A stretch of DNA of 64,000 nucleotides from Clostridiales bacterium. GTDB taxonomy: Bacteria > Bacillota > Clostridia > TANB77 > CAG-508. Shown here in pieces: positions 9,099-18,110 of the stretch; position 1 is the first letter of the stretch; the number at the start of each line of letters is the position of its first letter. The stretch spans positions 62,001-126,000 of the forward strand of contig SVGD01000003.1 in NCBI GenBank assembly GCA_015056485.1, in the 5' to 3' direction. The position numbers and the translations under genes were made by a program. A model generated the notes under the pieces. That model saw nothing but the letters and a program-made list of their open reading frames with translations. It was not told the origin of the DNA and did not search any database.

Positions 9099-9602
9099 TT
9101 AATTAATTGGCTCTGCAAATATATTTACACTAATAGAAGATTTTTCTTCATATATTGGTAATTTAATTAATTCAACATCAATTTCAATATTTATTTTTCC
9201 ATTTTTCGGACTTATTTTATTGTCTGTCAATCTACTTGTTACATTAAAATATTCAGTATTTGTATTTGTAACCTCTGCATTAATATCAGCATATAAACAA
9301 TCGCTCTTATTTTCTAATGTAAATATTGTAGTTATTGTATCTCCAACTTTCTCTAATTCTGTTATATTAATCGTTGCTGTTCTTGGACCAGTTATTGCTA
9401 ATTCAGCAACACCATCTCCTTTATATGTTGGTTCTCCTGAAAACACTACATTAAAATCTTTTTTGTATAACTCTAAAGTGTTACATCCATTACTTATTAA
9501 TATATTTTCATCTTCAACAGCATATCCTACACCTGTTACAAATAATACTGATAATATTATAACCATTAAAACTAATAATAAAATAATTCTGTCTTGTTTC
9601 AT
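9099..9602 (-). CDS. Second TasA-like secreted protein
   Basis: A 167-residue protein with a 25-residue hydrophobic leader ending V-T-G-V-G-Y-A-V-E-D, followed by a beta-rich mature region (V-A-E-L-A-I-T-G-P-R-T-A-T-I-N-I). It is first in the fibre locus, upstream of the camelysin-like gene but separated from it by a repeat element. The start at 9602 is chosen because AAAGGAGAAGAT precedes it; the 34 extra residues of the longer frame lack a ribosome site. Its relationship to TasA is weaker than for the 8238 gene; minor subunit or anchor is a guess. Confidence 0.65.
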   Translation of the reverse strand: MKQDRIILLLVLMVIILSVLFVTGVGYAVEDENILISNGCNTLELYKKDFNVVFSGEPTYKGDGVAELAITGPRTATINITELEKVGDTITTIFTLENKSDCLYADINAEVTNTNTEYFNVTSRLTDNKISPKNGKINIEIDVELIKLPIYEEKSSISVNIFAEPIN

Positions 9603-9765
9603 ATCTTCTCCTTTTTTTATTTTTATCATTAGTTTATTCTCTATTATTTTAGTAACGATTACTATTATATTATACTTTATGTAAATTTGCAAGTTTTTAT
9701 TCATCTTATTTAAAACTTATAAAATTAATCAAAATTTATCGTCAACTTAGAGATTATTTCTTAAA

Positions 9766-9830
9766 AAAACTCTCATCTCTACCATAATCATGTTTATATT
9801 TTTTACATGACATTGGTAGAGAGGAGAGTT
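9766..9830 (-). terminator. Hairpin terminator downstream of spo0A
   Basis: An 18-base stem (AAACTCTCATCTCTACCA against TGGTAGAGAGGAGAGTTT, one mismatch). On the minus strand it is followed by seven T residues. Confidence 0.8.
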
Positions 9831-9911
9831 TATATTTTTTCTGTTTTCATTTATACGTTTGTATGCGAATTTTTAACTAATTCTATGTGTATTTTATAAC
9901 CTTTATAGGTT

Positions 9912-9939
9912 TATCGGTCGACCAATGGTCGCCCCTACA
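9912..9939. repeat. GTAGGGGC-family element, partial copy 3
   Basis: Short copy reading CGGTCGACCAATGGTCGCCCCTACAC, 22 bases before the spo0A stop. Stem GGTCGACC..GGTCGCC. The rest of the 9705-9960 gap holds only the terminator. Confidence 0.75.
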
Positions 9940-9960
9940 CATATTTATATTTTAATATTT

Positions 9961-10779
9961 TTATGCAGTTTTTAATTCTAATCTTAATTTATCAGCTATC
10001 ATTGCTATAAATTCTGAATTTGTTGGCTTTCCTTTTGCTGCAGAGATTGTATATCCGAATATACTTTCTACCGCATCTTGTTGACCTCTACTCCATGCTA
10101 CTTCTATTGCATGACGTATTGCTCTTTCTACACGTGATGGTGTAGTTTTAAAATGTTTTGCAATTTCTGGATATAATTGTTTTGTTATTTGGTTTATAAC
10201 ATCAATATCATTTATAACCATCATAATTGCCTCTCTTAAATATTGATATCCTTTTATATGTGCTGGCACTCCCAACTCATGGATAACATTTGTTACTAAA
10301 GCTTCTAAATTATTTTCATTACTTTTTTCTTCTTTTGGAATATCTATATATGGTACTTTTATTTCTCTATTTATAAAACTAGGTTGATTTAAAGAAGGTT
10401 GATAATTTTTTATTTCTTTTATTCTTTTTATCAATAGTTCTATGTCAAATGGTTTTACTACATAATATTCTGCTCCTAAACTTATTGCTTTTTGTGTAAC
10501 CTTTGCTTGTCCAACTGCTGATAACATTATACATGTCGGTCTTTTTTTCATGTCAGCTATGCTTATTTTTTCTAAAACACCTAATCCGTCTAAATATGGC
10601 ATAATAACATCTAATAATACAACATCTGGTTCAGTATTTAATATCATGTCACAAGCTTCTTTACCATCTTTTGCGATACCTATTACCTCCATATCTTCTT
10701 CTTTTTCCAAATAAGTCACTAGCGTTTTAGCAAAATCTGCATTGTCATCTGCAATTAAAACTGAAATTTTTTCTTTCAA
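9961..10779 (-). CDS. spo0A: Stage 0 sporulation response regulator Spo0A
   Basis: Master regulator of entry into sporulation. The N-terminal receiver domain (about 1-120) has S-V-L-I-A-D-D-N, the phosphoacceptor Asp in [10 protein letters not shown], and V-V-K-P-F. The C-terminal effector domain includes [12 protein letters not shown] and the recognition helix [21 protein letters not shown], typical of 0A-box binding. The start is a TTG at 10779, with GGGAGG 9 bases upstream; this gives 272 residues, the normal length. The frame stays open to 10905 but without a ribosome site. Confidence 0.96.
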   Translation of the reverse strand: MKEKISVLIADDNADFAKTLVTYLEKEEDMEVIGIAKDGKEACDMILNTEPDVVLLDVIMPYLDGLGVLEKISIADMKKRPTCIMLSAVGQAKVTQKAISLGAEYYVVKPFDIELLIKRIKEIKNYQPSLNQPSFINREIKVPYIDIPKEEKSNENNLEALVTNVIHELGVPAHIKGYQYLREAIMMVINDIDVINQITKQLYPEIAKHFKTTPSRVERAIRHAIEVAWSRGQQDAVESIFGYTISAAKGKPTNSEFIAMIADKLRLELKTA

Positions 10780-10894
10780 CTTAATATACCTCCCATAAAA
10801 TATTTGTAAAAAATTTACAATTGGGATTATATTATCTTTTTCCAATTTTTTCAAGTAGTTTTTGGAAATTTTTTCTAATTTTCTCCGTAACATG

Positions 10895-11525
10895 CTATAT
10901 ATCAATAAATTTTTCTTTTAGAATATTGTATTTTATAATTTTAAATGAAGTATTATTGTTTATATTTGTAAAAATTTCTAATTCCTCTTCTGGGATTTCA
11001 ACAATTATTTCTATATTATCTAAATAATTGATTTTACTAATGTTTAAATTCTTCTTGTTTAGATAATATTTTATTTTTTCTAGTTCCCCATACTCTGCTA
11101 AAACTGACACTTCATATCCTCTCGTTTGAGTTTTTAAAACAGTTTGTTCTATAGCTTTTTGAGTCGCTTCTGTATATGCTTTTACTAATCCTCCTGTTCC
11201 TAACAAAACTCCTCCAAAATATCTAGTTACCACAACTAGAACATTTGATAAATTTAATCCTAAAACAACTTTAAGCATAGGAGCCCCTGCTGTTCCTCCG
11301 TGGTTCTCCATCATCATTAAATTTTACAGCAATTCCTCCATCTCCTGTTTCAATAGCATAAGCAAAGCAATTATGTTTTGCATCATGGTATTGTTTTTTC
11401 ACTTCACTTATTCTTTCCTCTGCCTCTTCTATTGTTTCAACATGGAAAATTTGTGCTATAAATCTTGATTTTTTTTCTACTATTTCTGCAATTGATTTAT
11501 CATTTATTGTTTTAAATATTTCCAT
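10895..11525 (-). CDS. YigZ/IMPACT-family protein, split by a CGG-A +1 shift
   Basis: The YigZ/IMPACT family has a UPF0029-type fold and no clear bacterial role. Frame 1 (from 11525; AAGGAG 7 bases upstream) reads to F-N-D-D-G-E-P, then an in-frame CGG at 11298-11300. Skipping the C joins frame 2, G-G-T-A-G-A-P-M-L and on to the stop at 10895, giving the family motif D-G-E-P-G-G-T-A-G and a 209-residue protein of normal length. Without the shift, translation leaves the family sequence in mid-motif. Both parts are well conserved, which argues against a decayed gene. Confidence 0.85.
11297..11300 (-). other. CGG-A +1 frameshift site 1 (YigZ family)
   Basis: Minus-strand reading CCA-CGG-AGG-AAC in the zero frame; the restored frame is CCA-(C)-GGA-GGA-ACA. 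The inserted base is a C directly before the glycine codon GGA, as at the four other sites. Confidence 0.85.
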
Positions 11526-11558
11526 AAAAAAACTCCTTGTACAATTATTTCTATCATA

Positions 11559-11610
11559 TGTAGGGGTCGGTCTCGACCGACCCTGGGCAGTTCTTGACCT
11601 GTCCCTACAA
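11559..11610. repeat. GTAGGGGC-family element, copy 4
   Basis: Nearly the same as copy 1 (TGTAGGGGTCGGTCTCGACC... ending TGACCTGTCCCTACAA), with a few changes in the right arm. It abuts the 3' end of the BaiN-like gene. Confidence 0.9.
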
Positions 11611-12876
11611 TTATTCACTAAGCGCAGCGTTTGCCCCTGCCACGTATCCTGTTGACCATGCTATTTGTAAATTAAATCCTCCTGTTAAGCTATCGACATC
11701 AATTACTTCCCCTGCAAAATATAATCCTTTTATTATTTTTGATTCCATTGTTTTTGGATTTATTTCTTTTATATTTATTCCTCCTGCAGTAATAATAGCT
11801 TCTTGTATTGGTCTAAATCCACTTACTTTTAATTCTAAATTTTTTAATATTTTTACAATTCTTTCTCTTTCTTCTTTTGTTACTTCATTTATTTTTTTAT
11901 TTTCGTCTATTCTAGTTAAATTTATAATTGGCTCTATCATTTTTCTTGGTAATAACTTGTTTAATGCATTTTTATATTCTTTGTTTTTTATTTCCTCAAA
12001 GTCTCTTAATATTCTTGCATCTAATTTTTCTTCATTTAATGCTGGTTTTAAATCTAGACTTATTTTTATTTTGCCTTGTTTTATTTTTTCTTCTGCATTT
12101 TTATATCTTAATATATATGCTGAACTGCTTAATATAACTGGTCCTGAAACTCCATAATGTGTAAATAACATTTCTCCAAAATCATTGTATATTATTTTAT
12201 TATTTTCAGTATCAATTACTTCTATTGCAATATTTCTTAAGCTTACTCCTTGCATACTTCTACATAGTTCTCTATCATAGCATTCTAGTGGAACTAAGGA
12301 TGGTTTTATTGTAGATATGGTATGTCCAACTTTCTTTGCTAACTCATATCCATCTCCTGTTGAACCTGTTACAGGATAGCTCATTCCCCCTGTAGCAAGA
12401 ATTATTTGATTAGCTTTTAATTGTTCACCACTTTCTAGTTTTACTCCAACAACTTTTTCTTCTTCTACAATAATTTCTTCTACCTTTGAATTATATTGTA
12501 TTTTCACTTTTAATTCTTTTATTCTTTTTAATAATCCATCTATAACATCTTTTGCATTGTCTGATACTGGAAATATTCTTTCTCCTCTTTCAACTTTTGT
12601 TTTTACACCCATATTTTCAAAGAAATTTATAATATCTCTATTTGTATAATTATTAAATGCACTATAAAGAAACTTGCCATTACCAGGTGTGTTTTTTATA
12701 AATTCTGAAATATCAATATTATTTGTAATATTACATCTACCTTTTCCTGTAATTGCAATTTTTTTACCACAACTATTCATTTTTTCTAAGATAATTACAT
12801 CATTTTTTTGTTCTGCAGCAGTTATTGCAGCTAGCATTCCAGCTGCGCCACCACCAATTATTATTATTTTGCTCAT
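11611..12876 (-). CDS. BaiN/HI0933-family flavoprotein
   Basis: A 421-residue FAD-dependent oxidoreductase of the HI0933/BaiN/RdsA family. The N-terminal Rossmann motif is I-I-G-G-G-A-A-G-M-L-A-A, followed by G-R-C-N-I-T-N-N typical of the family. A second dinucleotide segment (I-L-A-T-G-G-M-S-Y-P-V-T-G-S-T-G-D-G) lies at about 160-180. The C-terminal G-L-Y-F-A-G-E-V-I-D-V-D-S-L-T-G-G-F-N-L-Q-I-A-W-S-T-G closes the FAD fold. Substrate is unknown; a bile-acid role should not be assumed. AAGGAG precedes the ATG. Confidence 0.9.
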   Translation of the reverse strand: MSKIIIIGGGAAGMLAAITAAEQKNDVIILEKMNSCGKKIAITGKGRCNITNNIDISEFIKNTPGNGKFLYSAFNNYTNRDIINFFENMGVKTKVERGERIFPVSDNAKDVIDGLLKRIKELKVKIQYNSKVEEIIVEEEKVVGVKLESGEQLKANQIILATGGMSYPVTGSTGDGYELAKKVGHTISTIKPSLVPLECYDRELCRSMQGVSLRNIAIEVIDTENNKIIYNDFGEMLFTHYGVSGPVILSSSAYILRYKNAEEKIKQGKIKISLDLKPALNEEKLDARILRDFEEIKNKEYKNALNKLLPRKMIEPIINLTRIDENKKINEVTKEERERIVKILKNLELKVSGFRPIQEAIITAGGINIKEINPKTMESKIIKGLYFAGEVIDVDSLTGGFNLQIAWSTGYVAGANAALSE

Positions 12877-12914
12877 TTATAAATTTCTCCTTAAATATAT
12901 ATCTAACATATTTT

Positions 12915-12999
12915 TAAGGGCAGCCGTAGGCGTCTGCCTCTACATCATATATAGTCATTTCTTCGAAGCACGGGTCGCCGAGTACGTCGACCCCTACAT
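12915..12999. repeat. Composite GTAGGGGC-family element, copy 5
   Basis: Two half-elements joined by TACATCATATATAGTCATTT and CTTCGAAGCACGG, ending GTCGACCCCTACAT. The same composite layout occurs at 14278-14367, so it is one larger unit. Confidence 0.85.
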
Positions 13000-13003
13000 A
13001 AAA

Positions 13004-14246
13004 TTATAGCATTGAAATTGCTTTTAATACTCCTATTTTTCCATATTCGTAAGTAAGTCCACCCTGTAAGTATGCCATATATGGTTCTTTTATTGGAGCA
13101 TCACAAGATAATTCGATTGAAGAACCTTGTACAAAAGTTCCTGCAGCCATTATAACTTTATTTGTATAACCAGGCATATCCCATGGTTCTGGTACAGATT
13201 TTGAATCTACTGGAGAACCCATTTGTATACCTTGACAGAATTTTATAAGTTTTTCTGCTTCACCAAATTCTATCATTTGAACAATATCTGCTCTTTCTTC
13301 ATCAAATTTAGGATAAACTTTATATCCAAGTTCTTCTAACATTTTGCTTGCAAACACTGCTGTTTTTAAGCTGCTTGCAACAACTTGTGGTGCAAAGAAA
13401 AGACCTTGTAAAAATTGTTTATTTATTCCTAATGAAGGTCCAACTTCTTTTCCAAGTCCTGGTGCTGTTAATCTTTCTGCAACAAGTTCTATTAAATCTT
13501 TTTTACCTACAACATATGCACCATTTGGAGAAACTCCTCCACCTAAATTCTTTATTAATGAACCTACTGCTAAGTCTGCACCTACCTCTGTTGGTTCCTT
13601 TGTTCCAACAAATTCACAATAACAATTATCAACCATAATAATAACTTCATTATCTATTTCTTTTATGAATTTTATTACTTTTTCAAGTTTTTCTATACCA
13701 ATACTATCTCTTGTGTCATATCCCCTTGAACGTTGTATTGTAATTAATTTAATTTTTTCGTTTTTTAATTTGTTTTCAATTTCTTCATAATTGAAGTCAT
13801 TATTTTGTAAATCAATTTTGTCAAAATTCACACCAAAAGATTTTAGTGAACTCTTATTATCCTCAATTCCTATAACTTCATCTAAAGTATCATATGGTTT
13901 TCCTGTAATACTTAACAATGTATCATTAGGTCTTAAAACTCCAAATAAAGTAACTGTCAAAGCATGTGTTCCTGATATAAATTGATTTCTCACTAAACTG
14001 TCTTCAGCTTTAAAAATAGTTGCAAAAATTTTTTCAATTGTATCTCTTCCAATATCGTCATAGCCATATCCTGTAGTTGAATTAAAATGAATATCTGATA
14101 GATTGTTTTCTTGAAAAGCTCCGTAAAACTTTTAAACTATTATATTCAGCTATTTTATCTATTTGCTTAAATTGGTCTTGAATTTTATTTTCAACTTTTT
14201 CTGCTAATTCAATTATTTCTTTTTTTATTCCAAATTTTTCGTACAT
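13004..14246 (-). CDS. Methionine gamma-lyase/Y4 aluminium-resistance-type PLP enzyme, split by a CGG-A +1 shift
   Basis: A PLP-dependent Cys/Met-metabolism enzyme of the clostridial 'methionine gamma-lyase family'. Frame 1 starts at 14246 (MYEKFGIKKE; AAGGAG 8 bases upstream) and meets CGG at 14121-14123 after L-K-V-L. Skipping the C gives G-A-F-Q-E-N-N, then F-N-S-T-T-G-Y-G-Y-D-D-I-G-R-D-T and Q-F-I-S-G-T-H-A-L-T, characteristic of the family, with the likely PLP lysine in G-S-L-I-K-N-L-G-G-G. Combined length is 413 residues. Without the shift the product stops about 12 codons later. Confidence 0.83.
14120..14123 (-). other. CGG-A +1 frameshift site 2 (methionine gamma-lyase-like)
   Basis: Minus-strand reading GTT-TTA-CGG-AGC in the zero frame; the restored frame is TTA-(C)-GGA-GCT. 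The residue at this place varies in the family, so here the Gly itself is less diagnostic than at the GdpP, SpoIIE and pilin sites. Confidence 0.8.
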
Positions 14247-14277
14247 AATTTATTCTCCTTTTTATTATTTAGTATTC

Positions 14278-14367
14278 CTTCGAAGCACGGACGGCTGATA
14301 GCCGCCCCTACATCATATATGGTCATCTCTTCGAAGTGTGGGTCGCCGTGGGCGTCGACCCCTACAT
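14278..14367. repeat. Composite GTAGGGGC-family element, copy 6
   Basis: Same design as copy 5: CTTCGAAGCACGGACGGC..., GCCGCCCCTACATCATATAT, TCTTCGAAGTGTGGGTCGCC and GTCGACCCCTACAT. Confidence 0.88.
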
Positions 14368-14370
14368 GTT

Positions 14371-14474
14371 TTAATTAATAATGAATAATTAATAGTTAAT
14401 AATTTTTGTTAGAATTTGCTGTTTAACAGCAAATTCTTTCATTCATTATTCACTCTTCACTATTAACTATTCAC
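14371..14474. repeat. AT-rich inverted repeat with GAATTTGCTG core
   Basis: Outer arms of TTAATAGTTAATAAT type pair with CACTATTAACTATTCAC; the centre is the perfect stem AGAATTTGCTG/CAGCAAATTCT. It directly follows copy 6. A second copy at 34350-34425 also abuts a GTAGGGGC element. A remnant CCCTACAT lies at 14495-14502. Together these fill the 14247-14574 gap. Confidence 0.85.
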
Positions 14475-14574
14475 TAAGCACAGCGTAGCGTATGCCCTAC
14501 ATAAAAAGCGGACAGTTACGTCCGCCTTTTACATTATCTTTTATCCGTAATTACGAACAGACTTTAATATTTTG

Positions 14575-15900
14575 CTATTCGTCTTCTTCGTCTTCATCCT
14601 CTGGGACTTCTACTATGTTTTTACATGCTTTAACCCAAAGAATTCTTTTGTCTTCATATTCTTCAATTTTATATGTTACTTTTTCTGTTTCTATAATAGG
14701 TTTTTCATCATCAGAAGGAATTCTTCCTAGCTTATCTATTAAGTATCCTGATAAAGTATCGTATTCTCCTTCTGGGATATCATCAATATCTAAAATTCTT
14801 CTTAAATCATATATTGCAACACTTCCACTTATTAAAAATGTGTTACTATCAACTTCTTTAAAATCATCCTCTACTTCATCATATTCGTCAAAAATATCTC
14901 CAACTAGTTCTTCAAGAATATCTTCCATTGTTATAATTCCTGCTGTTCCACCATATTCATCAAGAACAATTGCCATCTGATGATTATTTTTTTGCATATC
15001 TTTAAACAACTCATTTATATTTTTATTTTCTGGTACAAAATATGCCTCTCTAACAATATTTTTTATTTTAGCTTCTCTCTTTTTGTTAATAAATGCAAGT
15101 AAATCTTTTATAAATAAAATTCCGACTATATTATCTACATTTTCCTCATATACTGGAATTCTACTGTATTTATATTCTTTTAAGTCTTCAAGTATTTCTG
15201 AAAGTTCAGATTTTATATCTACAGCATAAAGGTCTTTTCTATGTGTCATAACTTCTGAAACAACTTTATCATTAAATTCAAATACGTTATTTATTAATTC
15301 TTTTTCTTCTTCCTCTATAGAACCCTTTTCTTCTCCAACATCTACCATCATTCTTATTTCTTCTTCTGTAACAACTTCTTCATCTGTGCTACCTACACCA
15401 AATAGCTTTGCTATTAAATTGGTTGAAGCTGTTAAAAATTTTACAAATGGTGCTGTTAAAATATTTATTAGTCTTACTATTCCCACTGTTTTATATGCAA
15501 TTTTTTCTGCATTTTTCATTCCTAATCTTTTTGGAACTAATTCTCCAAAAACTAATGAAAAATATGAAAGTATTATTGTAATTAAAATAATAGAAACACT
15601 CTTCCATGTTGCTTCACTAATAACTGGTACCCATGAATATAATACAGGTGCTAAATCATCTGCAAATGCATCTGCTGCAAAAGCACTTGATAAAAATCCT
15701 GCAAGTGTAATTCCTATTTGTATTGTTGCTAAAAACTTGCTTGGCTCTTTTAGCATTTTTCTTATTTTTTTTGCTTTTTTATTTCCTTCCTTAGCCTCTT
15801 TTTCTATTTTTGCATCATTTATAGATATGAATGCAATTTCTGTACATGCAAAAAATGCATTTATTAATATTAGTATTATTAAAATAAATACTTGTAGCAT
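14575..15900 (-). CDS. CNNM/CBS-pair membrane protein (hemolysin C/CorC family)
   Basis: A 441-residue protein with an N-terminal DUF21/CNNM membrane domain (about 1-185, three or four helices), two CBS domains (about 205-325, with V-M-T-H-R-K-D-L-Y-A-V-D and Y-S-R-I-P-V-Y-E-E) and a C-terminal CorC/HlyC transporter-associated domain (about 350-425). Members take part in Mg2+/cation homeostasis; the 'hemolysin' name is historical. The C terminus is very acidic (E-V-P-E-D-E-D-E-E-D-E). It stands alone. Confidence 0.92.
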   Translation of the reverse strand: MLQVFILIILILINAFFACTEIAFISINDAKIEKEAKEGNKKAKKIRKMLKEPSKFLATIQIGITLAGFLSSAFAADAFADDLAPVLYSWVPVISEATWKSVSIILITIILSYFSLVFGELVPKRLGMKNAEKIAYKTVGIVRLINILTAPFVKFLTASTNLIAKLFGVGSTDEEVVTEEEIRMMVDVGEEKGSIEEEEKELINNVFEFNDKVVSEVMTHRKDLYAVDIKSELSEILEDLKEYKYSRIPVYEENVDNIVGILFIKDLLAFINKKREAKIKNIVREAYFVPENKNINELFKDMQKNNHQMAIVLDEYGGTAGIITMEDILEELVGDIFDEYDEVEDDFKEVDSNTFLISGSVAIYDLRRILDIDDIPEGEYDTLSGYLIDKLGRIPSDDEKPIIETEKVTYKIEEYEDKRILWVKACKNIVEVPEDEDEEDE

Positions 15901-16000
15901 TATTTATTTCGCTCTTCCTTCCTTATATAATTTCATAGCAAATATTATATATTTTATACATGTAAAAGTCAAGGGGAAACAACGGGTAATAGGTTGAAAA

Positions 16001-17254
16001 TTAATATCCTGTTACCGGCAACGTAACCTCTTTTTGCTTATTTACAACTGTGGTTTCGGTTTCATTTTTTTCTTCTTCTATTATTACTTCTGTCTTTTCA
16101 TTATTGATATTGAATTTTGCTGTTTCATTTAGTTCTATCTCCAATTCAATTAATTTATCATATATTCTGTATCCTGCTAATGTTCTTGTTTCTTGAATAT
16201 AATATTTTCCTGGCAATAGATTTTCTATTCTTATTTCTCCTTTTTCATTTGTTTCTAATTCTGTATAAATTATATTCTTATTTTCATCTAATAAATTAAA
16301 TTTTACTCCTTTTAAAAATTCATTTGTTTTATTATCTTTTTTTATTATTACTATGTTTGTATTGTTTTTTGTATAATAAACCTTTGCAGTTCCATCACCA
16401 TCTTCTAATATACTTGTTGCTAATGCATAATCTTGAAGGCTAGCATTCCCTGATGCACCATATAAAACCGGTTTTGTGTTTGCTTGTCCTTGTACTTTAA
16501 TTTTAAAATCTCCATCATTATTTACATTTTTTAATGGCATAATTACTTTAAATCTTTCATTACAAGTAAAACTATTTCTTTCATTATTATTTAAATCAAC
16601 AATCTTTGTACCTTCTGGAATATTCCCCTCAACATTTACAACATAATTACTAAATCCTGCATTTGATGTTACTGCAAATTCTTTAGAAATATAGCTTTTA
16701 TCTAGATTATCTAAATTCCAACCTGTGTTATTTTCTTGAATATACAGTTCTGAAGAAATTTTTGTTTCGTTAGAATTTCTAGCAGCATTGACTATTTGAT
16801 TTAAAGCATTTAAACATCTTTGTCCTGCATCATCAATGGCACTATATCCACTTGTATCTCTGTTATAAATAATACAATAAATAGCTTGTTTTGTTGCCAT
16901 ATATGCTTCTCCTTCATTGCTACATCCCAATTCTGCATAAGACTTATATGGATATCCATTTATTAAAGCTCTCCAAATCATAATATTTGATAAATTGCTA
17001 GTACTTACAGTGTATGGACCATTTTCTCCTACTCCTGGTAAATCTTTATTTACACAATATGCAGGATATTCTATACCATTTTGAGAATAAACAACAATTG
17101 TAGTATAAACTTCAATTCCATTATACATTAATAAATCTTTCACTCCACCTTTAGAGTATAAATAAACTTCACTTCTATTTGCTCCAAAACTTATATTTAC
17201 ATTTAAACTAATTAGCATAATAATTATTGCTAATATTGCTCTACATTTTTTCAT
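16001..17254 (-). CDS. Thioester-domain surface adhesin with Cna-B-like domain, ending LPVTGY
   Basis: A 417-residue exported protein: signal peptide (about 1-25), then a TQXA-type thioester domain with Cys67 (A-Y-C-V-N-K) and Gln123 (T-K-Q-A-I-Y), the pair that forms an internal thioester for covalent binding to host or surface targets. A Cna-B/SpaA-like collagen-binding fold lies at about 305-390 (F-L-K-G-V-K-F-N-L-L-D-E). The chain ends L-P-V-T-G-Y-stop: the sortase motif is present but the usual hydrophobic helix and positive tail are absent. The gene end lies inside an inverted repeat (CGGGTAATAGG..CCTGTTACCGG). The sortase gene is just upstream in the operon. Confidence 0.85.
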   Translation of the reverse strand: MKKCRAILAIIIMLISLNVNISFGANRSEVYLYSKGGVKDLLMYNGIEVYTTIVVYSQNGIEYPAYCVNKDLPGVGENGPYTVSTSNLSNIMIWRALINGYPYKSYAELGCSNEGEAYMATKQAIYCIIYNRDTSGYSAIDDAGQRCLNALNQIVNAARNSNETKISSELYIQENNTGWNLDNLDKSYISKEFAVTSNAGFSNYVVNVEGNIPEGTKIVDLNNNERNSFTCNERFKVIMPLKNVNNDGDFKIKVQGQANTKPVLYGASGNASLQDYALATSILEDGDGTAKVYYTKNNTNIVIIKKDNKTNEFLKGVKFNLLDENKNIIYTELETNEKGEIRIENLLPGKYYIQETRTLAGYRIYDKLIELEIELNETAKFNINNEKTEVIIEEEKNETETTVVNKQKEVTLPVTGY

Positions 17255-17270
17255 TTAATTACCTCTTTTC

Positions 17271-17906
17271 TTATTTTTTCTCTATACCTTGAATACATCT
17301 TCTATAACTTGGTTCATTTTCTACACAAGTTATTAATGTTATTCTATTATCATTAGTTTCTTGTAAATATGACCAATCTGTATCTTCAATAATTGTAATT
17401 TCATTTACTAAATATGTTCTTGTTTTTTCTTCTACTTCGTATATTATTTCATCTCCAATTTGTAAATCTTTTATATTGGCAAAGTAATTTACAGGATACC
17501 CTCTGTTATGTGCTGCTAAGCCTATATTTCCATCCCATAAACTAGTATTTTCAAAATGTCCTACATATCGATTCATAATTTCCTCGGTAGTACCTTCTGC
17601 AACAGGTGCAACTAAATTAAATATTGGAAATTTTATTATACCAATTTGTTTTATTTCTTCCGTGACTTCTTTGATAACTTCTATATTTTCTTCTGTTTGT
17701 TCTTCAATAACTTCTTCTGTTTCTAAATTGTTTTCTTTATGTATTATTTCATTTTCTGCAATCTCTTCTTGTGTTATTTCATTAAAAATTCCATATTCAA
17801 TTTTTTGTTCACTTATAGTAATCCACATATAGTTTATACTCATAAAAATGATTGTGGTTATAACAAGAGCAATCGAATTAACATTTAATTTTGTGAATGT
17901 AATCAG
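17271..17906 (-). CDS. Class D-like sortase with apparent CTG start
   Basis: A sortase transpeptidase: catalytic His in G-L-A-A-H-N-R-G (about residue 133), Cys in T-L-I-T-C-V-E (about 194) and Arg in S-Y-R-R (about 202). The acidic stalk is rich in Glu. The first ATG (17843) has no ribosome site and would cut into the membrane anchor. Extending the frame upstream gives S-I-A-L-V-I-T-T-I-I-F-M, a proper N-terminal helix, and reaches a CTG at 17906 with GAGGTGAT 8 bases before it. I infer CTG initiation, 211 residues. It lies 16 bases before the adhesin gene and probably anchors it. Confidence 0.8.
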   Translation of the reverse strand: MITFTKLNVNSIALVITTIIFMSINYMWITISEQKIEYGIFNEITQEEIAENEIIHKENNLETEEVIEEQTEENIEVIKEVTEEIKQIGIIKFPIFNLVAPVAEGTTEEIMNRYVGHFENTSLWDGNIGLAAHNRGYPVNYFANIKDLQIGDEIIYEVEEKTRTYLVNEITIIEDTDWSYLQETNDNRITLITCVENEPSYRRCIQGIEKK

Positions 17907-18079
17907 CTAAGCATCACCTCTGTTTTTTTAATTTTATTTTTTACTTTTGGAAATTTAAAAGAAAAAATTTTATTTAGAATTTTTTAATTGCAAGAACTGC
18001 AATTTAAGAATATTATTTATTTTACAATACTTATAGTAAAAAGTAAAGAAATTTTCATCTACAAAAAACGACAAAAAAA

Positions 18080-18104
18080 TGAACCCATATAAATTTAGGG
18101 TTCA
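18080..18104 (-). terminator. Terminator after the 18111 gene
   Basis: Stem TGAACCC/GGGTTCA with an 11-base loop, followed on the minus strand by seven T residues. The rest of the 17907-18110 gap shows nothing else. Confidence 0.85.
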
Positions 18105-18110
18105 TTTTAA

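Noticed and set aside
8843..9118. 91-residue ORF on the minus strand between the two TasA-like genes
   Set aside because: It runs through both arms of a palindromic repeat, has no good ribosome site and no family likeness.
12960..13000. A sixth CGG frameshift in intergenic CGGGTCGCC sequences
   Set aside because: These CGG triplets belong to the palindromic elements, not to genes.
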